A DNA stretch of 34,366 nt from Thermoprotei archaeon (GCA_003649615.1 QMSI01000008.1:1-34366), one strand, 5' to 3'. Shown: positions 15,736 to 24,375, numbered from the stretch's first letter. Notes: generated by a model not told the origin, from the letters alone. A program made the numbers and translations.

Positions 15736-15743
15736 TATAGTAT
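15736..15743 (-). promoter_or_regulatory. TATA-like element of the endonuclease-IV-like gene
   Basis: ATACTATA on the minus strand is centred 32-33 bases before the TTG start, predicting a leader of only about 7 bases. The rest of the 213-base gap (15708-15920) holds the promoter of the winged-helix gene and no other ORF I would support. Confidence 0.4.
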
Positions 15744-15878
15744 TTCAGCCTTACTTCTCCTTGGCCGTTGATTGAAGTAGACGTAGGGAAGTAGAAGTGA
15801 TGTTAGTCTTTTAATCCTCTGAACACATCAGGTTTGTTCATAGATCTTTGCTCACTTGATTTAGTAGCAGTAGTAAAA

Positions 15879-15886
15879 ATTATAAA
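15879..15886 (+). promoter_or_regulatory. TATA box of the winged-helix gene
   Basis: ATTATAAA predicts transcription start near 15909, 12 bases before the ATG at 15921. This argues against a longer protein starting at TTG 15834, because the box would lie inside that reading frame. Confidence 0.5.
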
Positions 15887-15920
15887 CTCGACTGGCCTTC
15901 CAAATGGCCGGTGTCGGTTC

Positions 15921-16187
15921 ATGTCCGAGCTATACGCTCGTATAATGGCTAACGATGTGCAGAAGGAGATCATAAAGAACTTGAAGGAAGGTGAGAAGAC
16001 CACAAGCCAGTTAACGGAAGCGATCAATAAACTGACCCCTACAGGCATTCCACCCTTAACCGTCTACCTTCAGGCCTGGTTTCTAGAACAGAAAGGTCTC
16101 ATCTCAAGCACGGGTGAAGGGATCGAACGAACCTATAGGCTTACCGATAAGTGGAAGGAGCTGGAGGCCCAGGCCCAGAAGAGTTAA
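15921..16187 (+). CDS. Small winged-helix transcription regulator
   Basis: This 88-residue protein looks like a single winged helix-turn-helix domain. MANDVQKEIIKNLKEGEKTT forms the first helices, SQLTEAINKL and PPLTVYLQAWFLEQKGLI the helix-turn-helix, and ISSTGEGIERTYRLTDK the beta wing. The short helical tail (WKELEAQAQ) could dimerise. It resembles ArsR/PadR-like archaeal regulators; no ligand site is evident. ATG at 15921 has GGTG at 15910-15913, the 7-base spacing common in this window. deoC follows after 35 bases, beyond a T-run, so regulation of deoC is possible but not shown. Confidence 0.8.
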   Translation: MSELYARIMANDVQKEIIKNLKEGEKTTSQLTEAINKLTPTGIPPLTVYLQAWFLEQKGLISSTGEGIERTYRLTDKWKELEAQAQKS

Positions 16188-16190
16188 TGA

Positions 16191-16196
16191 TTTTTT
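16191..16196 (+). terminator. T-run after the winged-helix gene
   Basis: Six consecutive T residues directly follow the stop codon region. Archaeal transcription often ends at such runs. No hairpin is visible. Confidence 0.3.
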
Positions 16197-16222
16197 CAAA
16201 GGTTATTTTGTTTGGACCTTAA

Positions 16223-16933
16223 ATGGGTGAGCTAGGCGATTTTCTAAAGCTTACGTTGAAAGAACTCCCTTCTCTAATCGACTACTCAGTGCTTAGACCG
16301 GAAGCTACACTCAGCGACGTGGAGAAAGCATGCTACGCTGCTTTAAAATATGGCTTCGCGGCGGTGTGCGTTAACTCTTTCCACGTTGACTTAGCGTACT
16401 TCCTCCTAAAAGGAAGCCCAGTTAAAGTATGCGTTACCGTGGGCTTCCCGTTGGGGGCTACGCTTAGCGAGGTTAAGGCCTATGAGGCAGCTGAAGCTGT
16501 ACATAGAGGAGCGAGGGAAGTAGATTTCGTAATTAACCTAGGCCTAATAAAATCAGGCTGCTTCAAGGAGGCTCTAGGCGATGCTAAAGCTGTGGTAGAT
16601 GCTGTAAGATCAGCGGAGCCAGAAACGGTCATTAAGATGATAATTGAATCTAGGCTGCTAAACATGGAAGAAAAAGCGTTAGCCTGTAGGGTAGCGAGGG
16701 AGGCCAAAGTAGACTATGTTAAGACCTGTACAGGCTTTACGTCCTGTCAAGCCCATCCTGATGACGTGGTGCTTCTCACGAAGCTTGCTCCGGGCTTGAA
16801 GATCAAGGCGTCGGGAGGGATAAGGACCCTGAGCCAAGTCTTAGCCTTAGTGAAAGCTGGAGCATCAAGGATAGGTACGAGCTCCGCTGTGGAAATAATG
16901 CTTGAAGCCCAGCGAGCCTTGCCTACAAATTAA
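16223..16933 (+). CDS. deoC: Deoxyribose-phosphate aldolase
   Basis: This class I aldolase reversibly splits 2-deoxyribose 5-phosphate into glyceraldehyde 3-phosphate and acetaldehyde, in deoxynucleoside breakdown. The 236-residue TIM barrel matches the family length. It has LIDYSVLRPEAT near the start, VCVTVGFPLGAT, D101 in EVDFVINLG, the Schiff-base lysine K167 in VDYVKTCTGF, and K195 in LKIKASGGIR, corresponding to D102, K167 and K201 of the E. coli enzyme. The ATG lacks a ribosome site, so the transcript may be leaderless. The tRNA-Val gene follows 86 bases downstream on the same strand. Confidence 0.96.
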   Translation: MGELGDFLKLTLKELPSLIDYSVLRPEATLSDVEKACYAALKYGFAAVCVNSFHVDLAYFLLKGSPVKVCVTVGFPLGATLSEVKAYEAAEAVHRGAREVDFVINLGLIKSGCFKEALGDAKAVVDAVRSAEPETVIKMIIESRLLNMEEKALACRVAREAKVDYVKTCTGFTSCQAHPDDVVLLTKLAPGLKIKASGGIRTLSQVLALVKAGASRIGTSSAVEIMLEAQRALPTN

Positions 16934-16989
16934 GATTACGCGCTTAGTACAGGGTATGAAGCACCTTAGGATTAATGAACCAGAAAAAG

Positions 16990-16997
16990 CTTTTATC
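16990..16997 (+). promoter_or_regulatory. TATA box of tRNA-Val
   Basis: CTTTTATC preceded by AAAAAG is centred 26-27 bases before the first tRNA base, the spacing expected for archaeal stable RNA promoters. Confidence 0.65.
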
Positions 16998-17019
16998 ACG
17001 TTTGAGACCGAGCTCTAAC

Positions 17020-17093
17020 GGGCCGGTCGTCTAGCTGGTTAGGATAACCGCCTTACACGCGGTTGGTCCCCGGTTCGAACCCGGGCCGGCCCA
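17020..17093 (+). tRNA. tRNA-Val (anticodon UAC)
   Basis: The 74-base cloverleaf is complete. Acceptor GGGCCGG pairs with CCGGCCC, followed by discriminator A. The D stem is GTCT/GGAT, the anticodon stem ACCGC/GCGGT with loop CTTACAC (anticodon TAC at 17054-17056), and the T stem CCCGG/CCGGG with loop TTCGAAC. CCA is not encoded and there is no intron, both normal for archaea. Its 3' end lies 90 bases from the axis of the inverted repeat. Confidence 0.97.
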
Positions 17094-17273
17094 TAATTTT
17101 CTCGCCATCTGAAAGGTGGCAGCTCTAACTTTCAATCTCACCGCTACTTAAAATGTCATACCAGTCTCTATAAGAATGTACCTAGGTACATTCTTATAGA
17201 GACTGGTATGACATTTTAAGTAGCGGTGAGATTGAAAGTTAGAGCTGCCACCTTTCAGATGGCGAGAAAATTA
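17094..17273. other. Axis of symmetry and gene-free centre
   Basis: These 180 bases lie between the two mirrored tRNA-Val genes. The axis falls in CCTAGG at 17181-17186, inside GTACCTAGGTAC (17178-17189). Each half holds 90 unique bases downstream of the tRNA, starting with a short T-run that could end tRNA transcription. I see no ORF, integrase fragment, or copy of the tRNA 3' end here. The true continuation of the genome beyond 17183 is not represented in the window. Confidence 0.95.
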
Positions 17274-17347
17274 TGGGCCGGCCCGGGTTCGAACCGGGGA
17301 CCAACCGCGTGTAAGGCGGTTATCCTAACCAGCTAGACGACCGGCCC
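17274..17347 (-). tRNA. tRNA-Val (UAC), mirror copy
   Basis: Identical to the tRNA at 17020-17093. The two lie tail to tail, 180 bases apart, only because of the inverted duplication. Confidence 0.95.
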
Positions 17348-17369
17348 GTTAGAGCTCGGTCTCAAACGT

Positions 17370-17377
17370 GATAAAAG
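17370..17377 (-). promoter_or_regulatory. TATA box of tRNA-Val, mirror copy
   Basis: Same CTTTTATC element as at 16990-16997, on the minus strand. Confidence 0.6.
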
Positions 17378-17433
17378 CTTTTTCTGGTTCATTAATCCTA
17401 AGGTGCTTCATACCCTGTACTAAGCGCGTAATC

Positions 17434-18144
17434 TTAATTTGTAGGCAAGGCTCGCTGGGCTTCAAGCATTATTTCCACAGCGGAGCTCGTACCTATCCTT
17501 GATGCTCCAGCTTTCACTAAGGCTAAGACTTGGCTCAGGGTCCTTATCCCTCCCGACGCCTTGATCTTCAAGCCCGGAGCAAGCTTCGTGAGAAGCACCA
17601 CGTCATCAGGATGGGCTTGACAGGACGTAAAGCCTGTACAGGTCTTAACATAGTCTACTTTGGCCTCCCTCGCTACCCTACAGGCTAACGCTTTTTCTTC
17701 CATGTTTAGCAGCCTAGATTCAATTATCATCTTAATGACCGTTTCTGGCTCCGCTGATCTTACAGCATCTACCACAGCTTTAGCATCGCCTAGAGCCTCC
17801 TTGAAGCAGCCTGATTTTATTAGGCCTAGGTTAATTACGAAATCTACTTCCCTCGCTCCTCTATGTACAGCTTCAGCTGCCTCATAGGCCTTAACCTCGC
17901 TAAGCGTAGCCCCCAACGGGAAGCCCACGGTAACGCATACTTTAACTGGGCTTCCTTTTAGGAGGAAGTACGCTAAGTCAACGTGGAAAGAGTTAACGCA
18001 CACCGCCGCGAAGCCATATTTTAAAGCAGCGTAGCATGCTTTCTCCACGTCGCTGAGTGTAGCTTCCGGTCTAAGCACTGAGTAGTCGATTAGAGAAGGG
18101 AGTTCTTTCAACGTAAGCTTTAGAAAATCGCCTAGCTCACCCAT
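17434..18144 (-). CDS. deoC: Deoxyribose-phosphate aldolase, mirror copy
   Basis: Identical to 16223-16933: 236 residues with Schiff-base K167 in VKTCTGF. No substitution separates the copies, which argues against an old duplication. Confidence 0.93.
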   Translation of the reverse strand: MGELGDFLKLTLKELPSLIDYSVLRPEATLSDVEKACYAALKYGFAAVCVNSFHVDLAYFLLKGSPVKVCVTVGFPLGATLSEVKAYEAAEAVHRGAREVDFVINLGLIKSGCFKEALGDAKAVVDAVRSAEPETVIKMIIESRLLNMEEKALACRVAREAKVDYVKTCTGFTSCQAHPDDVVLLTKLAPGLKIKASGGIRTLSQVLALVKAGASRIGTSSAVEIMLEAQRALPTN

Positions 18145-18170
18145 TTAAGGTCCAAACAAAATAACCTTTG

Positions 18171-18176
18171 AAAAAA
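18171..18176 (-). terminator. T-run after the winged-helix gene, mirror copy
   Basis: Mirror of the T-run at 16191-16196. Confidence 0.3.
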
Positions 18177-18179
18177 TCA

Positions 18180-18446
18180 TTAACTCTTCTGGGCCTGGGC
18201 CTCCAGCTCCTTCCACTTATCGGTAAGCCTATAGGTTCGTTCGATCCCTTCACCCGTGCTTGAGATGAGACCTTTCTGTTCTAGAAACCAGGCCTGAAGG
18301 TAGACGGTTAAGGGTGGAATGCCTGTAGGGGTCAGTTTATTGATCGCTTCCGTTAACTGGCTTGTGGTCTTCTCACCTTCCTTCAAGTTCTTTATGATCT
18401 CCTTCTGCACATCGTTAGCCATTATACGAGCGTATAGCTCGGACAT
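18180..18446 (-). CDS. Small winged-helix regulator, mirror copy
   Basis: Identical to 15921-16187: 88 residues, same ATG and GGTG site. Confidence 0.78.
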   Translation of the reverse strand: MSELYARIMANDVQKEIIKNLKEGEKTTSQLTEAINKLTPTGIPPLTVYLQAWFLEQKGLISSTGEGIERTYRLTDKWKELEAQAQKS

Positions 18447-18659
18447 GAACCGACACCGGCCATTTGGAAGGCCAGTCGAGTTTATAATTTTTACTACTGC
18501 TACTAAATCAAGTGAGCAAAGATCTATGAACAAACCTGATGTGTTCAGAGGATTAAAAGACTAACATCACTTCTACTTCCCTACGTCTACTTCAATCAAC
18601 GGCCAAGGAGAAGTAAGGCTGAAATACTATACTAAGCCTTTTTCCATCAGGGAAGAGCC

Positions 18660-19499
18660 TTGCAGAAGCTTAAAGGCCTCCTCTTCGGCACCGCTGGGGT
18701 TCCTATAGCTAGCCCTAAACCTTCCAGCGTAGAGGGCATAAAGACCGTTAAGGCTCTAGGCCTGGACGCCATGGAGCTGGAGTTCGTTAGAGGGGTTAGG
18801 ATGAGCGATAAGCTAACTGAGGAGGTTAAGAAGGTGAGTGAGGAGGTTAACGTCGTTTTAACAGCTCATGCACCTTACTATGTAAACCTTAACTCACCGG
18901 ATGAGGAAAAAGTTGAAGCCAGCATTAAACGCATCATGGACACGGCTAGGGTGGCTCATAAATGCGGGGGATGGTCTATCACTTTCCATCCAGCGTATTA
19001 TGGTGATGACGAGCCCTCGGCGGTGCATAAAAAAGTGAAGAGATCGTTGAAAAGACTGATGAAGGAGCTTAGAGACGAGGGTGTAACGGTATGGGTCAGG
19101 CCTGAGACGGCTGGCGGCTTAGCTGAGTATGGTAACTTGCACGAGGTGGTGGACTTAAGCCAAGAGATAGAAGGTGTCCTGCCTTGTATAGACTTTGCTC
19201 ATCTCCATGCGAGGACTAACGGCGGCTACAACACCTATGATGAGATCTCTTCCATCTTCATTCTCTTGGAGAAGGAGCTAGGGGAGGAGTGTTTAAAGAA
19301 CATGCACATGCATTTCTCGGGCATAGAGTATGGAGAGAGAGGCGAGATTAAACATGTTAACTTGGAGGAGTCCGATTATAACTATGAGGCTTTAGCTAAG
19401 GCTTTAAAGGACTTTCACGTGGAAGGAGTGATAATATCTGAGTCGCCTAACATAGAGGGAGATGCCCTCTTCCTCAAGAAGACCTTTGAATCCCTATAG
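18660..19499 (+). CDS. nfo: Endonuclease IV-like protein, mirror copy
   Basis: Identical to 14868-15707: 279 residues, with the same candidate metal ligands H70, H110, E149, D178, H181, H216 and E261. Confidence 0.83.
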   Translation: MQKLKGLLFGTAGVPIASPKPSSVEGIKTVKALGLDAMELEFVRGVRMSDKLTEEVKKVSEEVNVVLTAHAPYYVNLNSPDEEKVEASIKRIMDTARVAHKCGGWSITFHPAYYGDDEPSAVHKKVKRSLKRLMKELRDEGVTVWVRPETAGGLAEYGNLHEVVDLSQEIEGVLPCIDFAHLHARTNGGYNTYDEISSIFILLEKELGEECLKNMHMHFSGIEYGERGEIKHVNLEESDYNYEALAKALKDFHVEGVIISESPNIEGDALFLKKTFESL

Positions 19500-19668
19500 C
19501 TTTTGAAAGAAAAGCAGGACAGCGCTCATACGGTGGTTGTACATATGCATCAATAGCTCTACATTTCACTAGCCTCATCCCCCTGGGATTTCTATGCTCT
19601 GCCCATCCATCGAACATATAGCATTTTTCGCAGAGAAACTCTTCCCTTACTTCATGTTTCTTGGACAT
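19474..19668 (-). CDS. Small four-cysteine protein, mirror copy
   Basis: Identical to 14699-14893. It overlaps the 3' end of the endonuclease-IV-like copy by 26 bases, as in the left arm. Confidence 0.63.
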   Translation of the reverse strand: MSKKHEVREEFLCEKCYMFDGWAEHRNPRGMRLVKCRAIDAYVQPPYERCPAFLSKAIGIQRSS

Positions 19669-19813
19669 TTCCTCTAGTTCCAAATATACTATTATACTGC
19701 CACTCTTAAATAAGGCTCCCTCTCGTCTGGCCGTTTCTCTTCCATGTCTATTGAGCCTCGATGCGTTAGGAGATATAAATAACTTGGAAGTTTACTTTAA
19801 GCTCTATCTTGCT

Positions 19814-20791
19814 TTAAGGTAAAGCTTCTTCGAGGAACTTTCGGTACCTAGCTATTAGCTCTACTTTCACCGGCTCGACTTTACGCTTCTCGGCCAGGTA
19901 TAGTGAAGTGAAGCCTGCGACGTGAGCGCCGTGCATTAGTTTAGCCAACCTACCTTTACCTTTAAGCTCGAGCCTATACGGCTTAAACCCTTTTTCCTTG
20001 AGAAGCTCTTCAATAAACTTCTCGAGCACCTTTGTGTAGACCGTGTCGTCATGAGCGCTTAGTAGAAGTGCTTTGAACTTAGATGAGGCTTCCTCGTAGC
20101 CTTCGACGTCGTTATGCATGGATTCAGGAACTGTTTCACATTTAGCTACGATCTTAGCGTTTTCGTTAAGCTCGCTCTTGAACCTCCAAGCTAATGCTTC
20201 ATACCTTACATCGGACACTATGATAGGCGTATATCCTTTCAGTGCTTCAGCTATACTCTTCCCTTCGTCTTCAGCCTCCTTTACTCCTCCCAGCACATCC
20301 AGGCTTTCCTGTACTTGATTCATAGGTATGCTTAGTCCTAGCTCATCAAGCAGCTTTAAGCTGGCATATAGCAGTAAAGGTAACGCAGACCTTGGGGCGT
20401 AGCCTCCCCCTACCTTAACATAAGGTAGCCTCTCCTTATCCATCAGCTCTAGCAACTTTCCTCCGGACGATACCGCTGCTACGTAAGCTTCCTTAGACAG
20501 CGCTTCCTTCACCGCACTAAGCGTCTCTGAAGTATTTCCTGAGTAAGATACTGCTACTACTAGCCAATCTTTCCCTATCCAAGTGGGTAAATAAAGGTCT
20601 TTGACTACGATTATGGGGGTCCTCGATACATCCTGTAAGAAAGACTTGACGTAGTCGCCTACTATGCCTGAGCCGCCCATTCCTGTAAAGGCTATTGCCT
20701 TGAACTTCAAGGGCTTAAGGTTCTCTACCTCTTCTTTGAGGATTTTCTCCGCCATTTTCCGCCATTCTCTATAATGATCAAGCAACTTCAT
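19814..20791 (-). CDS. Bifunctional phosphoglucose/phosphomannose isomerase, mirror copy
   Basis: Identical to 13576-14553: 325 residues with the E210/H226 pair. Confidence 0.91.
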   Translation of the reverse strand: MKLLDHYREWRKMAEKILKEEVENLKPLKFKAIAFTGMGGSGIVGDYVKSFLQDVSRTPIIVVKDLYLPTWIGKDWLVVAVSYSGNTSETLSAVKEALSKEAYVAAVSSGGKLLELMDKERLPYVKVGGGYAPRSALPLLLYASLKLLDELGLSIPMNQVQESLDVLGGVKEAEDEGKSIAEALKGYTPIIVSDVRYEALAWRFKSELNENAKIVAKCETVPESMHNDVEGYEEASSKFKALLLSAHDDTVYTKVLEKFIEELLKEKGFKPYRLELKGKGRLAKLMHGAHVAGFTSLYLAEKRKVEPVKVELIARYRKFLEEALP

Positions 20792-20987
20792 GGAGCAGCC
20801 TCCAGCCCGCTATAACCTATACTTAACAGGAATTTATCAAAGTTAAGTGGCCTGTGCTAGGCTATCTGCTTCAAGTTAAGGTTTAACATGGGCTTAAGAT
20901 GGATGAACATAGCCTCCAACCCCAAGGAGATAAATAGTATTACCGGACATAGTACTTTTGTCTCCTTGAGGTGGAGGCAGGTCCTCG

Positions 20988-21461
20988 TTGGATGAGGTAG
21001 AGGAGCTCAAGAGAGCTTTAAGCTTCTATAAGGCTCAGTATGATAGGTTGAAGACGGAGGTCTTTAAGCTTAAACGAGTTCTTAGGGCTATGAAGAACGC
21101 AGGAGCTCAATTCCCCCACTGGGCCTCCGACTTAAACCTAGACGAACATCCTTACATGTATAATGGTGTGCGTAGGGTCGACGTGGAGTCTATGAGGAGG
21201 CTCGTGTATCGAGCAGCTCTCGAAGCCTATAGGAAGCTTTCTAGGCCGGTGAAACCCAGCGAGGTTCAAGGAGAAGCAGTCAAGCTGAGCATCTACGTAG
21301 GTATAGATCCACCGAGCCGAGCCACCGTAGCTAAGATGCTGAGACAGCTATCAAGCAAGGAACATTATGGCTGTGAGCCTCCGCTGCTAAAGGTTGATGA
21401 AGGCTACATCCCCAAGGAAGCCTGCCAAGAGAGGTTTAACACGCTTGACGTGTTCATCTAA
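20988..21461 (+). CDS. Unidentified coiled-coil protein, mirror copy
   Basis: Identical to 12906-13379. On this strand the TTG start at 20988 and the TATA-like TAAATAGT at 20931-20938 can be read directly. Confidence 0.68.
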   Translation: MDEVEELKRALSFYKAQYDRLKTEVFKLKRVLRAMKNAGAQFPHWASDLNLDEHPYMYNGVRRVDVESMRRLVYRAALEAYRKLSRPVKPSEVQGEAVKLSIYVGIDPPSRATVAKMLRQLSSKEHYGCEPPLLKVDEGYIPKEACQERFNTLDVFI

Positions 21462-21475
21462 AGGGGTTCATAGGT

Positions 21476-21790
21476 TTACGGAGTAGGAAAGGCTAGCCAG
21501 ACCAGTAGCAGCGTACTGAGTATGAAGGAAGTTAACGAAGCCAAGAAGGCTTTAACTGAAGGATGATGTCCTTCCCAGGCTTTCTCATGAAGATAGTATA
21601 GAACTGTGTTTAGTAAGTGGTAGGTTAGGGCGATAGTTCCTGAAGCTACCGGTGAGCCAGTGAGCATGTAGGATACTATGAATAAGGTCAATACACCTAG
21701 AACTTTCCATGAGAAGGTTTTGGCTAACACCTTAGAGTTGGCTACTAGGCATAGTTTGCCCTGTGCCTTTGCCATGTTTTTGGTCGCCAC
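21476..21790 (-). CDS. DUF2061-like membrane protein, mirror copy
   Basis: Identical to 12577-12891: 104 residues and three predicted membrane segments. Confidence 0.73.
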   Translation of the reverse strand: MATKNMAKAQGKLCLVANSKVLAKTFSWKVLGVLTLFIVSYMLTGSPVASGTIALTYHLLNTVLYYLHEKAWEGHHPSVKAFLASLTSFILSTLLLVWLAFPTP

Positions 21791-21868
21791 TCCGCCCTCC
21801 CCCAACTGTAATCTATTTATCTCCTATATATATCTTTACTTGTTATTTAGCAGTCTATAAGTTGTCCT

Positions 21869-22681
21869 TCAAATCCTAACCTCCACACCACGCTCTGCTA
21901 AGTACTCTTTAACTTGCTTGACTGTGTACTTCCCGTAGTGGAAAATGGAGGCAGCTAGAGCTGCGTCCGCTTCACCTTCAGTTAAAGCTTCATATATGTG
22001 GTGTGGGGAACCTGCTCCTCCGCTGGCTATCACAGGTATGTTGACTAACCTAGATACTGTCTTTGTAAGCGGAAGATCATAGCCGTCCTGTGTGCCATCA
22101 CAGTCCATGCTAGTGAGGAGTATCTCTCCAGCCCCAAGCTCCTCTACCTTTTTAGCCCACTGTAAGGCATCTAGGCCGGTGGGCTTCCTACCACCGTGGG
22201 TATATACCTCCCACCAGCAAAGCCCTTCCTCTACCTCGACTAAAAGTTTGTCTTGAGCTTGACTTGGATACTCCACGTAAACTCTTTTCGCGTCTATGGC
22301 TACAACTATGCATTGGCTTCCGAACACCTGGGCGGCTTCCTTCACCAGCTCGGGCTGCTGGACAGCGGAGGTGTTAATAGAGACTTTATCGGCTCCTGAG
22401 TGTAACACGATCTTTATGTCTTCGAGGCTGGATATTCCGCCCCCCACGGTGAACGGGATGGATAGCTGATCGGCCGTCCTTGTCACGACATCCACAAGGA
22501 TCTTGCGTTTTTCATGGCTAGCCGTAACGTCTAGAAATACTATTTCGTCGGCTCCCTGCTCCTCGTAGTAGGCAGCTAAGGTAGGAGGGTCGCCTGCATC
22601 CCTCAGATTTAGGAACTTTATTCCTTTGACTACTCTACCGTCCTTCATGTCGAGGCAGGGGATGATACGCTTCGCCAGCAT
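21869..22681 (-). CDS. hisF: Imidazole glycerol phosphate synthase cyclase subunit, mirror copy
   Basis: Identical to 11686-12498: 270 residues with D11 and D130. Confidence 0.95.
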   Translation of the reverse strand: MLAKRIIPCLDMKDGRVVKGIKFLNLRDAGDPPTLAAYYEEQGADEIVFLDVTASHEKRKILVDVVTRTADQLSIPFTVGGGISSLEDIKIVLHSGADKVSINTSAVQQPELVKEAAQVFGSQCIVVAIDAKRVYVEYPSQAQDKLLVEVEEGLCWWEVYTHGGRKPTGLDALQWAKKVEELGAGEILLTSMDCDGTQDGYDLPLTKTVSRLVNIPVIASGGAGSPHHIYEALTEGEADAALAASIFHYGKYTVKQVKEYLAERGVEVRI

Positions 22682-22726
22682 AGCGCTAATGAAGCAGTTG
22701 GCCAGCTTAATATCGGTTTTCGTCCA

Positions 22727-23620
22727 TCAAGCGAGCTCCATGACCTTAAGCTCCTTCAACCCTAAGGCTTCCTTTATTCTTCTCAGTGCTTCATCGAGGT
22801 TGTCTACGGTAGCTCCCGCTGCGTATCTATGGCCTCCACCCCCTAGCTTAAAGGCTATCTCAGCGCAGTCTATTCCGCTATCACGTCTTGAGCCTAAGTG
22901 AACCTTAAACCTGCTCCTTCTGGGAGTGATGACGCATGTTAGCTTAGCTCCTTTCTCCTCGAGCGTCAGCATGAAGGTCCTCACGGGGAATTTTTCGTCA
23001 ACCTCCCTTAACTTAATGAAAAGGAAATCTTCGATAGGCACCTTCTCAACGAGCGTCTGCACCTTCCTCCTTCTGGCCTTGTTAACCTCAATCCAACCCT
23101 TGACCATAGGTTCACTGAGCGCTGCTAAACCCTTCATGGCTAGCAGCTTAGCTAAAGTTACCCTTTCCTCTATCCTTGAACCTTTTACCGCATCGTTTAG
23201 GTCCCAAGCTTCCTGAGACCTTATCTTAGCGGTGTCGCATTCATTAGCTAGCTCCACCAACCTGGCTGCCTCTTCGTCGCTTTCCAGCTGCAAGGCTTTC
23301 AAAGCCAGCGAGGCGGCTGAAGGAGCTTCAGGGTCATAGAACTCTACTTTAGCGCAGGGTCTCCCTGTCTTATGGTGATCTACGTGAAGCTTAGCTCTAA
23401 AGGGACAGGGAAGGTCGGCTACGAAGTCCCAGGCAAACCAGTTCAACCAGCAGGTCCATGTAGGCTTAATTTCCCACGGCTCAGCTAAGACCACGGTGGC
23501 TCCTGGATATTTACGTAAGAAGAGAGCTGCGCACGTTATACCGTCAGCGTCGTTTCCGTGGCTTAACCCTAGCTTGGTCAACTTTAGCCTAGCTTTCAAT
23601 GCTTGAAGGAATCTACTCAA
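22727..23620 (-). CDS. DHH/DHHA1 phosphoesterase, mirror copy
   Basis: Identical to 10747-11640: 297 residues, DHH motif at 81-83, GGGGH at 260-264. It keeps the 4-base overlap with hisA. Confidence 0.86.
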   Translation of the reverse strand: MSRFLQALKARLKLTKLGLSHGNDADGITCAALFLRKYPGATVVLAEPWEIKPTWTCWLNWFAWDFVADLPCPFRAKLHVDHHKTGRPCAKVEFYDPEAPSAASLALKALQLESDEEAARLVELANECDTAKIRSQEAWDLNDAVKGSRIEERVTLAKLLAMKGLAALSEPMVKGWIEVNKARRRKVQTLVEKVPIEDFLFIKLREVDEKFPVRTFMLTLEEKGAKLTCVITPRRSRFKVHLGSRRDSGIDCAEIAFKLGGGGHRYAAGATVDNLDEALRRIKEALGLKELKVMELA

Positions 23621-24369
23621 GGCTTCCCCCTTCTATGTGACCTGCGTAGTCCAAGCTCCTCTAGCTTCCTCAAGGCTTCACTAAGCTTGACACGTTTCTC
23701 GTAAAGCGCTTTGCCCAGCACTAAACCCGCTGCCCCTGATTTAGCTGCGTTCACTATATCTTCGATGCTCGCTACTCCACCAGCCGCCACTACCGGTATC
23801 TTAACCGACTTGACCATTCTGTTTAACGAAGCCAAGTCTAATCCGCTAAGCGTACCGTCTCTTTCAACAGAGGTGAAAAGTATCCACCCAGCTCCCGCCT
23901 TCTCAGCTTCTACAGCCATTCCATAGACATCTAGCCCCGTCTGTTCTACCCAGCCCCTCACGGCGACGGTGCCTGAACGGTGGTCCAGCGCTACCATTAC
24001 TCTAGAGGAGCCAAGCTCCTTTGCGATCCTAGCTACTTCCTCCGGTTTCTCGATGAACCTCGTGCCCACTACTATCCTTGTAGCTCCAAGCTCCACTAAT
24101 CTACGTGCCTTCTCTACGCTACGTATACCTCCAGCGACTTGGACCTCAACGCTAACCGAGGAGAGCACCTTCTCTATGGCTTCAAGGTTCTCCCCAATCC
24201 CCATAGCTGCTTCGATGTCAACTACGTGTAATGCATCGGCACCTTCCTCCTCCCATTCCCTGGCTGCCTCTACAGGGTCGTCGTAGTATACCCTCATTTC
24301 CTCCAACTTTCCCTTAGTCAACCTCACAACTTTGCCCTTGACCAGGTCCACTGAAGGTATTAACAGCGT
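23617..24369 (-). CDS. hisA: ProFAR isomerase, mirror copy
   Basis: Identical to 9998-10750, including the same non-canonical start region. The mirror gives no independent support for the start, since it is probably the same molecule. Confidence 0.93.
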   Translation of the reverse strand, partial: TLLIPSVDLVKGKVVRLTKGKLEEMRVYYDDPVEAAREWEEEGADALHVVDIEAAMGIGENLEAIEKVLSSVSVEVQVAGGIRSVEKARRLVELGATRIVVGTRFIEKPEEVARIAKELGSSRVMVALDHRSGTVAVRGWVEQTGLDVYGMAVEAEKAGAGWILFTSVERDGTLSGLDLASLNRMVKSVKIPVVAAGGVASIEDIVNAAKSGAAGLVLGKALYEKRVKLSEALRKLEELGLRRSHRRGKP

Positions 24370-24375
24370 GTGCTT

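Larger units (their letters stand above)
1..17183. repeat. Left arm of a window-long perfect inverted repeat
   Basis: Every open reading frame in this half has a partner of identical length and sequence at 34367 minus its coordinates on the opposite strand. The first 20 bases (ggtcgaggttagcgacagct) are the reverse complement of the last 20. I found no mismatch where I compared the arms, including intergenic stretches and the tRNA. This arm starts inside a permease gene and ends 90 bases after a tRNA gene. Confidence 0.98.

Noticed and set aside
15834-15920. Longer version of the winged-helix protein starting at TTG 15834
   Set aside because: The extra 29 residues include the TATA box region and do not resemble a domain. 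ATG at 15921 has a well-spaced GGTG.
1-17183. CRISPR array, insertion sequence, toxin-antitoxin or defence genes
   Set aside because: I looked for spaced direct repeats, transposase motifs and defence-protein motifs in the unique arm and found none. All sizeable frames are metabolic, regulatory or transport genes.
17150-17217. Central inverted repeat as a transcription terminator or origin hairpin
   Set aside because: Any zero-spacer palindrome looks like a hairpin at its centre. No independent origin, Cdc6/Orc1 gene or repeated origin box is present.
17020-17347. Two tail-to-tail tRNA-Val genes as a natural tRNA pair or attachment-site pair
   Set aside because: The arrangement is entirely explained by the window-long palindrome, and no mismatch distinguishes the copies.
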